Shown: positions 28,065 to 37,149, numbered from the stretch's first letter. The stretch is 64,000 nucleotides of DNA from Bacillus sp. RO3 (GCF_012911895.1 NZ_JAAXCV010000011.1:1-64000), one strand, 5' to 3'. A program made the numbers and translations. Notes: generated by a model not told the origin, from the sequence alone.

Positions 28065-28646
28065 TTATGAAAGTAATCGTTTCGCTTCTAAGAAACGTTG
28101 TAAGCCTGTATACAATTCCACCCCAACAAACAATAAGGTGGTCCACAAAACGAAGGACGGAAATAACATCATGATACTGAACAGAATGAAGCCCTCTGTC
28201 CGTTCAGCCAATCCCGCCTGATAATAAAAAGATTTCATCCCCTGTTTCTCTGACACTGCTCCAACCGTCAGGAAAATAGTCATGGATATGATGATGGAAA
28301 CGCTTAGTAAAAGAAGGGCCCACATGATATCAGGATGTAGAAAAGCGATACCGAGTATCACACTTATCTCTACTATTCGATCAAAGGTCACGTCCATGAC
28401 CGTCCCAAAGGGAGATGGTTTTGTTAACCGTGCCATGGTTCCATCTACAGCATCCAGGAACCCGGATAGCCATAATAAAATGACCGCTATGACAGGAGAA
28501 CCCGAATAATAAACGAGACCGGTGGCCGAGCCAATAATAAATGCTCCCACCGTCACCTGATTGGCTGATAATCCCTTTTTCAAAAACTGTTTTGCCGTTC
28601 TCTCTATACTTGGCTGTACCCATTTACGGGCATGTGTATCTAGCAT
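28065..28646 (-). CDS. CDP-alcohol phosphatidyltransferase family protein (YnjF-like)
   Basis: 193-residue integral membrane enzyme with the complete family motif: Asp65, Asp68-Gly69, Ala72-Arg73, Gly81, Asp85 and Asp89 (DAVDGTMARL...GTVMDVTFD). Such enzymes transfer a phosphatidyl group from CDP-diacylglycerol to an alcohol acceptor; the acceptor is unknown here. Its genetic partners resemble those of E. coli ynjF. Fourteen bases from the TVP38 gene. Confidence 0.87.
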   Translation of the reverse strand: MLDTHARKWVQPSIERTAKQFLKKGLSANQVTVGAFIIGSATGLVYYSGSPVIAVILLWLSGFLDAVDGTMARLTKPSPFGTVMDVTFDRIVEISVILGIAFLHPDIMWALLLLSVSIIISMTIFLTVGAVSEKQGMKSFYYQAGLAERTEGFILFSIMMLFPSFVLWTTLLFVGVELYTGLQRFLEAKRLLS

Positions 28647-28660
28647 GTGTTTCCCATCCT

Positions 28661-29323
28661 TTACGACTTATCATCCTTACTTGATAACCCAAGCCATTCT
28701 TTCATTTTTTTCTTGTAAATCAAAGGCACGATGATCATGATCAAGAAGAATGCAATGGCTATATATAAATTCGTCCGATCTTCTCCTACTAAGCTTGACC
28801 CAAGAAAGACATAGCCAAACGTTCCCGGGAGAATCCCGATCCCAGTCGCGGCGATAAATGGGATATACCTTACCTTACCCATTCCGGCAAGGTAACTGAT
28901 GAGATCGAAATTCAAAAACGGCACGAGCCGCAATAGTAATACATAAACAAAGCCGTTCTCCTCCATCTTCTCCTGGATCTTCATCATTCGGGGAGATGGG
29001 CTCTTTAATAGTTTAGCCCCCAGGAGACTTGCGGCGAAATAGGCTACCGTTGCGCCACCCAAAGCCCCTAATAGAATATAGATAAAGCCTTCGAATGCAC
29101 CGAATGCAAGTCCGGCCGCCAATGAAAGGATGGAAGCAGGAAAAAGGATCAATGGACGAATCGTATAGACGACAACGAAGACAATGGGAGCCCAAATGCC
29201 AAATCCTACGATCCAGTCCCTGATATCTTTAGGTTTTACATTAAAAAAATTTCGGCTAAGCCACATGAGCAGCAATAGGATGAAAATGAATAATACAATT
29301 TTACCAATTTCCTTCTTCTTCAT
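28661..29323 (-). CDS. TVP38/TMEM64 family (VTT domain) membrane protein
   Basis: 220 residues with about six membrane helices and the SNARE-associated/VTT core (FPASILSLAAGLAFGAFEGFIYILLGALGG, read in parts, then RLVPFLNFDLISYLAGMGKV). Relatives act as membrane-lipid scramblase- or transporter-like proteins; E. coli relatives are YdjX/YdjZ, also beside ynj genes. Starts four bases inside the end of the ATPase gene. Confidence 0.88.
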   Translation of the reverse strand: MKKKEIGKIVLFIFILLLLMWLSRNFFNVKPKDIRDWIVGFGIWAPIVFVVVYTIRPLILFPASILSLAAGLAFGAFEGFIYILLGALGGATVAYFAASLLGAKLLKSPSPRMMKIQEKMEENGFVYVLLLRLVPFLNFDLISYLAGMGKVRYIPFIAATGIGILPGTFGYVFLGSSLVGEDRTNLYIAIAFFLIMIIVPLIYKKKMKEWLGLSSKDDKS

Positions 29324-30300
29324 TTTTCTCCCCCCTTATCCTCTCTCTGAAACGTTTGGATGTGCTTCGGCTCTGTGTAAAGCCAGGTTTCATCCAAGTT
29401 CCCATCGATTTGAAGTGGCAGATTCAGCTTTTGCTGAAGCTCTTCCACCCATACTTCATATAGATTCATTCCCGATACAAAACGTTTTTTTCTCACGGAC
29501 CCTTTCCACTGTGGCTTGGATGTGTCAGGAGGGCTGGAACTTACTTTAATATGGGAAGCATGGACAAACTGTTGATTTATGATCAATCCATCACTCATAA
29601 ATGACGCGGCAAATGGGGAAACGGGACGATAGTAAACATCCTCAGGGGACCCTATCTGCAGAAAGTCACCATCATGTAAAACTGCGACCCGATCTCCAAG
29701 CTCATACGCTTCATCACGATCATGTGTAACGAATATGACGGTTGTTTCTTCTTCTTTAAATATCTTTCGTACCCACTGTCTCAGCTCTTTCCTCAGTTGC
29801 AGGTCGAGACTGCTGAACGGTTCGTCTAACAGTAAAAGCTTCGGCTTCAGAATGAGGGAACGTATAAGGGAAACCCGCTGCTGCTGACCTCCTGAAAGTT
29901 CCGATGGATAATGATGCATCACCTCTCCGAGACCGACACGTTCAATGTATTCCTTGGCTTTTTTCCTGTTTTCCACTTTGTTTCGCCCCTGCATTTGCAA
30001 GCCGTACATGACATTTTCAAGGACATTCATATGTGGAAATAATAATGGCTCTTGAAAGACCATCCCAATGGGGCGTTCTTGAGGCTTTAGGGAATGAATT
30101 TCGTTTCCTTCTACCGCCATTTTCCCTCCAGTTGCCGACTCTAACCCAGAGAGTATCCGAAGGAATGTCGATTTTCCTGAACCCGATGTTCCGACCAATG
30201 AAAGGATTTCTCCTTTATTCAATGAGAAGGTTACGCCTTTCAGTATCTCTTTTCCGTTAAAACTTTTGGTTAATTGATGAATTTCTATAAAAGACCTCAA
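29320..30300 (-). CDS. ABC transporter ATP-binding protein (YnjD-like)
   Basis: 326 residues from a TTG at 30298-30300, whose ribosome site GGAAGGAG lies six bases ahead and which overlaps the permease stop; the frame is open 17 codons further. Walker A GTSGSGKST, signature LSGGQQQRVSL, Walker B LLLLDEPFSSLD and the switch His (VTHDRDEA) are present. A C-terminal extension (about 215-326) resembles the regulatory domain of iron/molybdate/thiamine-type importers. Powers the two permeases encoded upstream. Confidence 0.9.
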   Translation of the reverse strand: MRSFIEIHQLTKSFNGKEILKGVTFSLNKGEILSLVGTSGSGKSTFLRILSGLESATGGKMAVEGNEIHSLKPQERPIGMVFQEPLLFPHMNVLENVMYGLQMQGRNKVENRKKAKEYIERVGLGEVMHHYPSELSGGQQQRVSLIRSLILKPKLLLLDEPFSSLDLQLRKELRQWVRKIFKEEETTVIFVTHDRDEAYELGDRVAVLHDGDFLQIGSPEDVYYRPVSPFAASFMSDGLIINQQFVHASHIKVSSSPPDTSKPQWKGSVRKKRFVSGMNLYEVWVEELQQKLNLPLQIDGNLDETWLYTEPKHIQTFQREDKGGEK

Positions 30301-31094
30301 CGTTTTCTCCTTCCTCTTAGATGTCCATACGGCAAGATAAATTTCAAACACCCTTCGAAAATGATGTACATCATGATGGGAATGAGGGCGAACACGATGG
30401 AAAACGCTGCCATCACGGCCTCATCCGCTGTATCCGTAAAAGGATAATACACCATGGAAAGCGTCACGACATTCCCTCCGCCAATGATCGCTGTCAAGAC
30501 ATATTGGCTTAAGCTGATCACGATCGTCAGGAATAGAACGCTTCTGATACTGGGAAGCAGCATGGGCATTTCAATATAATAGAAGCGTTGAAGGGCTCTT
30601 CCACCGAGCAGGGCTGACTGTTCGATTAATTTCGTGCCGATCCGTTCATAGCCTGTCTTGAATATTTTGATACTGTATGGAATGGTAGGGACCAGGTGGA
30701 CGAGGGCCACACCTGTCCAGTGATCAGCCAGACCATACCGTATAAACGTAATTTGAAGACCAACGGCCACCACCAATACAGGAAGAAAAAGTGGCAGCAT
30801 CAGAAGAGCTTCTACGGTGGATTTCCCTCTAAAAGTCGATAGAGCTAGCACTTTTCCTGAAGTGATGCCGATTAGAAAGTTGATTGCCAGTACAACGGTG
30901 GCGATCCAGATGGAGGTACCGATGGAATCCAGGAATCCCCCCTCATTCATTAACACTTTCCATGCCCTTAGTTCAGGTTCAACAGGGACAGGACTGCCCC
31001 ATCTCCACACACCAAAAAAACTCTTATAGACCAAAAATAAAAGGGGAAACACAAAGAGAAGAACAGATATGCTATAGAATATGGATTTTCTCAT
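30297..31094 (-). CDS. ABC transporter permease, second subunit
   Basis: 265 residues from the ATG at 31094 (TAGAGGTG ahead; an in-frame TTG seven codons upstream is an alternative). Six membrane helices with the cytoplasmic EAA-type loop (EQSALLGGRALQRFYYIEMPMLLPSI). In E. coli YnjC both permease halves are one protein; here they are two genes. Confidence 0.88.
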   Translation of the reverse strand: MRKSIFYSISVLLFVFPLLFLVYKSFFGVWRWGSPVPVEPELRAWKVLMNEGGFLDSIGTSIWIATVVLAINFLIGITSGKVLALSTFRGKSTVEALLMLPLFLPVLVVAVGLQITFIRYGLADHWTGVALVHLVPTIPYSIKIFKTGYERIGTKLIEQSALLGGRALQRFYYIEMPMLLPSIRSVLFLTIVISLSQYVLTAIIGGGNVVTLSMVYYPFTDTADEAVMAAFSIVFALIPIMMYIIFEGCLKFILPYGHLRGRRKR

Positions 31095-31104
31095 GTGAAC
31101 ACCT

Positions 31105-31968
31105 CTAATTCCCAATCCCTTTTGTTATGTGCATCCGTTTCTTGTTTGTCACGTAAATAAGGAGCCACATCACTCCACCGATGGATAGACCCACTAATAC
31201 AAGTGAAGCAAATGCCAGTGGCCGGTCACTCCAGTTTCCACTGTAAAACCAGTCGTATGCAAGAATAGCCAGCATCTGCGGTGACGTCACCCCCAGGAGC
31301 TGAGGCACTTCAAATGCCGTAAAGATGAAAGCGAACAGGATCGCTCCCGTCTCCACCAGAACGGGGAAAATAAATGGCCATTCCGCCACCCAGAATGTCT
31401 TATAAGGTCCTGCTCCCAACAAAGAGGCTACTTCCTTATATCTTTTCGATAGGGTCGCATATACAGGTAACAGCATCAGCGTGACAAAGGGTACTTCCTT
31501 CCATACGTATGTCAGTATCATTCCAATTCCCTTACCATCCTGAACGAGAACAGGGAATTGACTTCTATCGTCAATCCAGCCCGCTAATCCGGACAAGTTT
31601 GAAAAGAAGCCGCTTTGGTTAAAGAGCAAATACACGAGATAAGCCCATACAAAATGAGGAACCAGCATGGGAATCCAGACAAGGAGCTTGAACTTGTTAT
31701 CCTTGAGTAGAGGTGAAAATGCCTTTACAATCATCAACCCGAGGATAAGAGCTAAGACCGTCGAGATGGAGGTCACGATGACACTGAAGAGAAAAGATGC
31801 TATGAAACGCTTGTCTTCGAATAAGTCAAGATAATGCCGAAGCGTGATGGTTTCTCCACTCCTGACACTTTCCAGTAACGCAAGGACGATCCCAAGTCCT
31901 GGAATAAGAATGAAGAAGAGCAGAGCTGGAATGAGGAGGAGTGAATTATTGGATCTCCGCCACTTCAC
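31105..31968 (-). CDS. ABC transporter permease, first subunit
   Basis: 287 residues with six membrane helices and an EAA-type loop (KEVASLLGAGPYKTFWVAEWPFIFPVL, read in parts). GTG start overlapping the solute-binding gene by 23 bases, with AAGGAG ahead. Pairs with the second subunit as the channel. Confidence 0.88.
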   Translation of the reverse strand: MKWRRSNNSLLLIPALLFFILIPGLGIVLALLESVRSGETITLRHYLDLFEDKRFIASFLFSVIVTSISTVLALILGLMIVKAFSPLLKDNKFKLLVWIPMLVPHFVWAYLVYLLFNQSGFFSNLSGLAGWIDDRSQFPVLVQDGKGIGMILTYVWKEVPFVTLMLLPVYATLSKRYKEVASLLGAGPYKTFWVAEWPFIFPVLVETGAILFAFIFTAFEVPQLLGVTSPQMLAILAYDWFYSGNWSDRPLAFASLVLVGLSIGGVMWLLIYVTNKKRMHITKGIGN

Positions 31969-33178
31969 GTATCCAGTTCTCCTTCAACCATTCTACATAG
32001 CGGGCATCCAATTCCCCCCTGAAGCTTTCTTCGAGGACAGAAGCTTCCAGCACACTTTCTCCACGGTCGATGTCCATAAATTTCGTTCTCCATTCCTCTT
32101 CCAGCTTTTCATAAGAAATCGGTGTACTTTCTCCCCAATAATCCGGTTTCAGCTTTTCGTACTGCGCTTCAGGTGAAAGCAGTTCATTTATGGCCACCAT
32201 CGCTCCTTCTTTGTTGGGGCTGTTAAATGGGATCGCAAGAAAATGAGTATTCCCTATCGAACCGGCATCGTTTAATACAAATGACTTGGTACTTTCCGGA
32301 AACACACCATCTTTAATCAAATGCTCTGCCCTAGCTTCGTTGTATCCCATTGTCATCCAGACCTCTTCCTGACTGTACAGCTTATCCAGATCGGTCAGGG
32401 TTGACGGATACGTTTCTCCCTCTCTCCACAAATAAGGCTTCATGTCATTCAACTCTCTCCACACTTCTTCCCCTAACCCTTCAGCTTTTCCTTCGTCGAA
32501 TCCAGATTGAGCCAGATCAGAGCCTGCTTTTGCATAAAGAATATGGCGGAGGAATGCATTCCCGGTGAAGTCTGCGGGATTCGGATAGGAGAATTTACCG
32601 GGATTCTCTTTCATGAATTCCTTTAATTCACCGAAGCTGGAAGGTGGATTCTGTACTTTTTCACTGTTATAAAAGAAGACAAATTGGACTTTCCCCCATG
32701 GAGCTTCAAATCCTTCGGTTTCTGTGCCGAAGTCATATTGAAATGCTTCACTTTCAGTATCGTAATACTTCGTATAGTTTGGTAGCTTTTCTGCAAATGG
32801 ACCCGCAAGCAGCTCATTTTCCTTAGCGTTTTTAAAGTTTTCTCCATTAATCCAGACAATATCGATCGTGCCCTTCTCTTTGCCGGCACGTTTCTCTGTT
32901 TGAAGCTTTTGGAGAATCTCCTGTGTATCTAATGGAACACGATTTAATTCAATTTTATTCTTTTCTTTCAGGATAGGAGCGACTACGTCATCAATGTAAC
33001 GGTTAATTCCCTCATCTCCTCCCCACATGAATAGATTCACTTTCGACCCTTCTGCATTCGATGAAATGGTTTCCCAATTTTCATCCGGAAGTTCCTTCTT
33101 ACCGGTTGCATTTGAAGGTCCGCAAGCAGATACTAATAGTAAGGAAATAAAGCTGATAATAGCTAACCATTTTTTCAT
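31946..33178 (-). CDS. ABC transporter solute-binding lipoprotein (YnjB-like)
   Basis: 410-residue lipoprotein: signal peptide MKKWLAIISFISLLLVSAC with Cys19. The body has the pattern of YnjB-type binding proteins (KVNLFMWGGDEGINRYIDDVV, read in parts; IDIVWINGENFKNAKEN; APWGKVQFVFFYNSEKV). The N-terminal strand motif NLFMWGGDEGIN is what separates it from ordinary iron or polyamine binders. Ligand unknown. First gene of the operon. Confidence 0.88.
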   Translation of the reverse strand: MKKWLAIISFISLLLVSACGPSNATGKKELPDENWETISSNAEGSKVNLFMWGGDEGINRYIDDVVAPILKEKNKIELNRVPLDTQEILQKLQTEKRAGKEKGTIDIVWINGENFKNAKENELLAGPFAEKLPNYTKYYDTESEAFQYDFGTETEGFEAPWGKVQFVFFYNSEKVQNPPSSFGELKEFMKENPGKFSYPNPADFTGNAFLRHILYAKAGSDLAQSGFDEGKAEGLGEEVWRELNDMKPYLWREGETYPSTLTDLDKLYSQEEVWMTMGYNEARAEHLIKDGVFPESTKSFVLNDAGSIGNTHFLAIPFNSPNKEGAMVAINELLSPEAQYEKLKPDYWGESTPISYEKLEEEWRTKFMDIDRGESVLEASVLEESFRGELDARYVEWLKENWIREVAEIQ

Positions 33179-33207
33179 ATCTTTGCTCCTCTGCTCTTTT
33201 TCTTTTC

Positions 33208-33236
33208 ATTCTATTGTACTGAACCTCGTGATGCAA
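33208..33236 (-). promoter_or_regulatory. Sigma-A promoter of the ynj-like operon
   Basis: Minus strand TTGCAT (33231-33236), 17-bp spacer, TAGAAT (33208-33213), 30 bp upstream of the lipoprotein start. A perfect 12-bp palindrome TTACATATGTAA (33251-33262) lies just upstream of the -35 box, where an activator could bind. Confidence 0.7.
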
Positions 33237-33375
33237 AAAAGTAATCTGCCTTACATATGTAAATCTATGCCCATAGAAGGAAAGAAAGAAACAATGAGAG
33301 CACATCCATTAATTGAGAAGGCTTGTAACCTTTTCAGATAAACTCGGTCTAATACCATAAGGAGGTGGCGATGGC

Positions 33376-33861
33376 ATGAAGCGATTGATTATTTTATGTA
33401 TCATATTAATGGCAGGAATAACGGGGTGTGGAACGGCTGTTGAGGAAAACGCCGACCCTGAGAAAGATCAAAGCTCCGGATCTGGCGAAGATGTTTCTGT
33501 GCAGAAAGGGATTGTTGCAGGCGAAATGGAACCTTCATTAACAAAACAAGAAAGCAATGGTCAGATTTCCTACACTTACACCGTCAAGAATCAAACTGAG
33601 CATGAGAAGACCTTTGTTTTCTCTTCGGGACAGACGATTGACTTCGAACTCCGAAATGACAAAGGCGAAATCGTATATAAGGACTCAAAGAATAAGATGT
33701 ATACCCAGGCAACCCAGGAAATCACCTTGAAGCAGGCTGAAGAGTTTTCACAGATGGTGGTTCTTCCTCCAGTCGAAAGCGGTACGTATACATTGACTGT
33801 ATGGTTAACGGCTAAAGGGGAACAAAACTATAAAGCGACTACGGAGGTTCAGGTGGATTAA
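33376..33861 (+). CDS. BsuPI-related domain lipoprotein
   Basis: 161 residues: lipoprotein signal MKRLIILCIILMAGITGC (Cys18), an acidic linker, then a beta-sandwich domain like the B. subtilis intracellular proteinase inhibitor BsuPI (YTVKNQTEHEKTFVFSSGQTIDFELRN, read in parts; LTVWLTAKG). Inhibitor activity is not established for exported relatives. Ribosome site AAGGAGGTG. Confidence 0.85.
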   Translation: MKRLIILCIILMAGITGCGTAVEENADPEKDQSSGSGEDVSVQKGIVAGEMEPSLTKQESNGQISYTYTVKNQTEHEKTFVFSSGQTIDFELRNDKGEIVYKDSKNKMYTQATQEITLKQAEEFSQMVVLPPVESGTYTLTVWLTAKGEQNYKATTEVQVD

Positions 33862-33862
33862 G

Positions 33863-33916
33863 AAAAAAGGATTGATCTTCTCTTGCCCATGCGGCAGTTC
33901 AGATCAATCCTTTTTT
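33863..33916. terminator. Bidirectional terminator between the BsuPI-like gene and sfsA
   Basis: AAAAAAGGATTGATCT / AGATCAATCCTTTTTT arms with a 22-nt loop; it also covers the last codons of sfsA. Confidence 0.87.
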
Positions 33917-34629
33917 GTGTTTACTGGTACGGCCCCGTTTAGAAAGATACGTTCAGGCGACACGATGCAACTTCTCCCGAAAAAACGAACCCCTTGATCA
34001 GCAGCTTCTTCCATGACCCTGGCAAAATGGGGATCGATTTCCGGAGCAGACGTGATCTCGCGTAAATCCGTACGCTGAGCGATGAACAGGACAGCCGATT
34101 GAAAGCCTCCATCGACCTGCAATTGAGTCAGCTCCTCGACGTGCCTCGCTCCCCTTGCTGTGACGGCATCAGGAAATTTCCCTATTCCATCCTCCACCAT
34201 GGTGACACTTTTTACTTCAAGCAGTAATTTTTGCTGATTTTCGTTATGAGTGAGCAAGAAGTCAAATCGTGAACCCCCTATTTTGTATTCAGCTTTTTCT
34301 AACCGCCATTCCTTCAGCTCCTCAAGCACACCCTGTTGAAGGGCTTCGAGGACTAATCGGTTGGGATACTGAGTATTCAAAGATACATACATGCCGCTTG
34401 AGGCATCGAAGGTCATGACTGCCGACCACTTCGTCTTCCTTTTAGGATCCGAGGACGGCTTCAGCCAGACAGGGGTTCCTTTTATCAATAATTCTTTCAA
34501 CCTCCCCGGATCGGGTAAGTGAACGTTTTCGATTGATCCTGAAGGGAGCATACACTCCAGGACAAATCGATTAGGACGCTCTAGAAAGACCGCTTTCACC
34601 AGGGTGTCATGAAATTGAATTTCTACCAA
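33904..34629 (-). CDS. sfsA: DNA/RNA nuclease SfsA family protein
   Basis: 241 residues from a TTG at 34629 (AAGGAG ten bases ahead, outside the upstream gene); the frame is open to 34695. Family segments: VKAVFLERPNRFVLEC, HLPDPGRLKELL, nuclease core RFDFLL...LLLEVKSVTM, and GRFPDAVTARGARHVEEL (here GKFPDAVTARGARH). SfsA was first named for stimulation of maltose genes in E. coli; its biochemical role is a PD-(D/E)xK-type nuclease. Start choice is uncertain. Confidence 0.9.
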   Translation of the reverse strand: MVEIQFHDTLVKAVFLERPNRFVLECMLPSGSIENVHLPDPGRLKELLIKGTPVWLKPSSDPKRKTKWSAVMTFDASSGMYVSLNTQYPNRLVLEALQQGVLEELKEWRLEKAEYKIGGSRFDFLLTHNENQQKLLLEVKSVTMVEDGIGKFPDAVTARGARHVEELTQLQVDGGFQSAVLFIAQRTDLREITSAPEIDPHFARVMEEAADQGVRFFGRSCIVSPERIFLNGAVPVNTKKD

Positions 34630-34654
34630 GGGTTTCACGCTCCTTGTTTCCTGA

Positions 34655-35428
34655 TCATCGAAGAAGCGCATTCCAGCTTTTCGTTTTACGATCATAGGAT
34701 AATAACCCGTTTTCAGGTGTTTTACGCATTTGTCGATAATCTTCCATCATCTCGTCCATATCGTCATAATCACCGACCACCCATACAGGGATTTCTATTT
34801 TCGCCCTGGTCAATACCGCTTTTTCTAAAGAAATGACCATGCCTTCGTTTAAATGATCCCCAAAGGATCGAATCACTTCCTGGCTGATGGCAGGGTAGGC
34901 TTTTTCCTTTTTCATGCCAAATAAGCCTTTTCCGCCTTTGATTGTACTCAATTTAGAGGACACCGTCGCCCCAAGCATATAAAAGAAGTCTTCAAAGTCC
35001 CTGTAATATACCTTGTTAAACCACCCATCATCCTGGGAAAGATACGCGTAACGATTGTTCAATTTAGAATAAAAAGGAGGGTTCAGCGGCTGTTTAATGT
35101 GCCCCATATAAAGGAGCTCAGCAATTTCCTGCCCATTCAATTCGTTGACTCCCACTTCTTCTTCAAAGTCGATCCAACAGAAATCACCATAGCTCTGGAC
35201 TCCGTCATTCATGATCTTCTTCATTTCATCCCGCTCCACATATTCCATATGGGTATGTATATTAAAAGCACCGTGCTCGTACTGATGCTTGATAAGAAGG
35301 AGATTCTTCAATGGTTTACGGGCATTTGAAGCAAACTCGTTGAAATGGATCCCGAAGGACACAACATACTGACGATCTGTATTCTTGTGAACATAGATGA
35401 TATCTTTGACCTGATTATTTGCCTTCAA
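34655..35428 (-). CDS. Conserved hypothetical protein
   Basis: 257 residues from a TTG at 35428, chosen because GGAGGG lies seven bases ahead; an ATG two codons earlier has no spacing. I do not recognise a family. The protein is soluble, rich in aromatic and acidic residues, with HTHMEYVERDEM near 80-91 and no signal or membrane segment. It is 25 bases ahead of sfsA and likely cotranscribed with it. The name seen in databases for such proteins should be checked with a profile search. Confidence 0.75.
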   Translation of the reverse strand: MKANNQVKDIIYVHKNTDRQYVVSFGIHFNEFASNARKPLKNLLLIKHQYEHGAFNIHTHMEYVERDEMKKIMNDGVQSYGDFCWIDFEEEVGVNELNGQEIAELLYMGHIKQPLNPPFYSKLNNRYAYLSQDDGWFNKVYYRDFEDFFYMLGATVSSKLSTIKGGKGLFGMKKEKAYPAISQEVIRSFGDHLNEGMVISLEKAVLTRAKIEIPVWVVGDYDDMDEMMEDYRQMRKTPENGLLSYDRKTKSWNALLR

Positions 35429-35640
35429 GAACATTCCCTCCATCTGATTGACACGATGCACAATTGATCATTTATATTTTATCAAATAAGTAGGGCACTT
35501 GTTCTTTTCTATTTCATTTCAAAATGATGACAAAAGTCGCAGGTAATTGTCGAAAATAGTCATATTGCAGGACAAAGCATGAAACATGATGCTGCTGAGG
35601 GAGCAGCTTTCTCCCCTTTAAGGGTTTGATTAAACGTGAA

Positions 35641-35662
35641 TAAACATCCATATGTTTATTTT
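35641..35662. repeat. Inverted repeat upstream of a small ORF
   Basis: AATAAACAT-CCAT-ATGTTTATT, two 9-bp arms, starting at about 35640, roughly 35 bp ahead of the ribosome site of the 24-codon ORF. It could be an operator. Confidence 0.5.
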
Positions 35663-35697
35663 TGAAACTCTATAGGAGCCATAAGGAGGAAATCACT

Positions 35698-35772
35698 ATG
35701 TCATTCATGGGCTCTCTAATAAAGGCCGGTCACAGTACTATCCTCTCATATTCCAAGATAGTCCTTATGTAA
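35698..35772 (+). CDS. Putative 24-residue peptide
   Basis: ORF MSFMGSLIKAGHSTILSYSK followed by IVLM. An unusually good ribosome site AAGGAGG (35682-35688) precedes the ATG and a GCCACT-CTC-AGTGGC terminator follows 40 bp behind the stop. It is hydrophobic-amphipathic with two Lys and one His. It fills a 545-bp gap otherwise without genes. No homolog is known to me; coding is inferred from ribosome site plus terminator only. Confidence 0.5.
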   Translation: MSFMGSLIKAGHSTILSYSKIVLM

Positions 35773-35806
35773 AAAATGGAATTATTTTTCCTTGGTTATG
35801 GGGAAA

Positions 35807-35832
35807 ACGCCACTCTCAGTGGCTCTTTCTTT
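35807..35832 (+). terminator. Terminator behind the 24-codon ORF
   Basis: GCCACT-CTC-AGTGGC hairpin followed by TCTTTCTTT. Confidence 0.65.
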
Positions 35833-35973
35833 ATGTTCATGTAGTGCAATAGGTTGAAATGCTTGTCACATTACGTCAGGACTTCCGTAATTTATCAGGC
35901 CATGAGTAGAAATTTACCTTCATTTCTATTAGACTAGGAATGTGAAATCTTTAGAAATTCAGGTGAATAGATT

Positions 35974-37149
35974 ATGGAAACTCGCCAGCGATTTGCAGAT
36001 AAGATCGATTGGGGTCTTCTCTTTTTATTAATGCTATTTTTTATCGTCAGTGCCATGGGAATAAGCAGTGCGCAAACTTCAGGGCAATACGGGACAAACT
36101 TTGTGATCCGGCAGGCTTTTTGGTATGTGGTAGGTGGAATTATTATAGTAGGAGCTTTATTTCTGGATTCTGATCAGTATAAGCGACTTGCCTGGTACAT
36201 ATACGGTGCAGGGATTTTCCTTCTCGTTGTGTTAATGATTTCGCCGGAAAGTATCGCTCCTTACCGGAACGGGGCCAAAAGCTGGTTCATGCTGGGACCC
36301 CTTGGCTCTATCCAGCCTTCAGAATTTATGAAGACATTTTTAATCCTTGCTCTCGCCAGGATTATTACGAATCATCACGAACTTCACCCAAGTAAAACAT
36401 TGGAAACTGATTTTCATTTGCTGTTGAAGATTGGGTTTACGACCCTTCTCCCCCTTGCCTTTATCATGCAGCAGCCTGATCTGGGGACATCCCTTGTTAT
36501 TTTAGCCATCATGACAGGAATTATCTTAGTTTCAGGTATTACGTGGAAACTGATCGTTCCGATTTATGCTTCCCTTGGAGTCATAGGCGGCGTTCTTTTG
36601 TCACTCGTTATTTGGGCTCCTCAGTTCCTTGAAAAGTATACTGGGTTTAGACCCTATCAATTTGGGCGTATTTATGCCTGGCTGGATCCTTATAACTATG
36701 CAAAACTAGAAGGGTTCCACTTAATCAACTCCCTTAACGCCATAGGTTCAGGACAGATCTTCGGAAAAGGGTACAGTGGAGGCGAAGTATATATACCTGA
36801 AAATCATACGGACTTCATCTTCAGTGTAATTGGGGAAGAATACGGATTTGTCGGGGCAAGTGTTGTCATCAGCCTTTACTTCCTGTTGATTTATCATCTG
36901 ACTAAAACAGCATTAGATACGAAAGAACCATTCAATGCCTATGTTTGTGCCGGAATCATCAGTATGATTACTTTCCATGTTTTCCAGAACATTGGAATGA
37001 CGATTCAATTGCTTCCGATTACCGGAATCCCTCTTCCTTTCATCAGTTATGGAGGAAGCTCCCTAATGGGGAATATGCTGGCCCTCGGACTGGTATTCAG
37101 CATGCGGTTCCACCATAAAACATATATGTTCTCATCAGAAGATTCTTAA
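35974..37149 (+). CDS. rodA: FtsW/RodA/SpoVE family protein, RodA-like
   Basis: 391 residues with ten membrane helices. SEDS signatures are visible: PSEFMK (near 114), the catalytic-region motif QQPDLGTSLVI, and PLPFISYGGSSLMGNMLALG near the C-terminus. SEDS proteins polymerise lipid II; the short N-terminus and sequence fit RodA (elongasome) better than FtsW or SpoVE. Ribosome site CAGGTGA. Alone ahead of the argS leader. Confidence 0.88.
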   Translation: METRQRFADKIDWGLLFLLMLFFIVSAMGISSAQTSGQYGTNFVIRQAFWYVVGGIIIVGALFLDSDQYKRLAWYIYGAGIFLLVVLMISPESIAPYRNGAKSWFMLGPLGSIQPSEFMKTFLILALARIITNHHELHPSKTLETDFHLLLKIGFTTLLPLAFIMQQPDLGTSLVILAIMTGIILVSGITWKLIVPIYASLGVIGGVLLSLVIWAPQFLEKYTGFRPYQFGRIYAWLDPYNYAKLEGFHLINSLNAIGSGQIFGKGYSGGEVYIPENHTDFIFSVIGEEYGFVGASVVISLYFLLIYHLTKTALDTKEPFNAYVCAGIISMITFHVFQNIGMTIQLLPITGIPLPFISYGGSSLMGNMLALGLVFSMRFHHKTYMFSSEDS

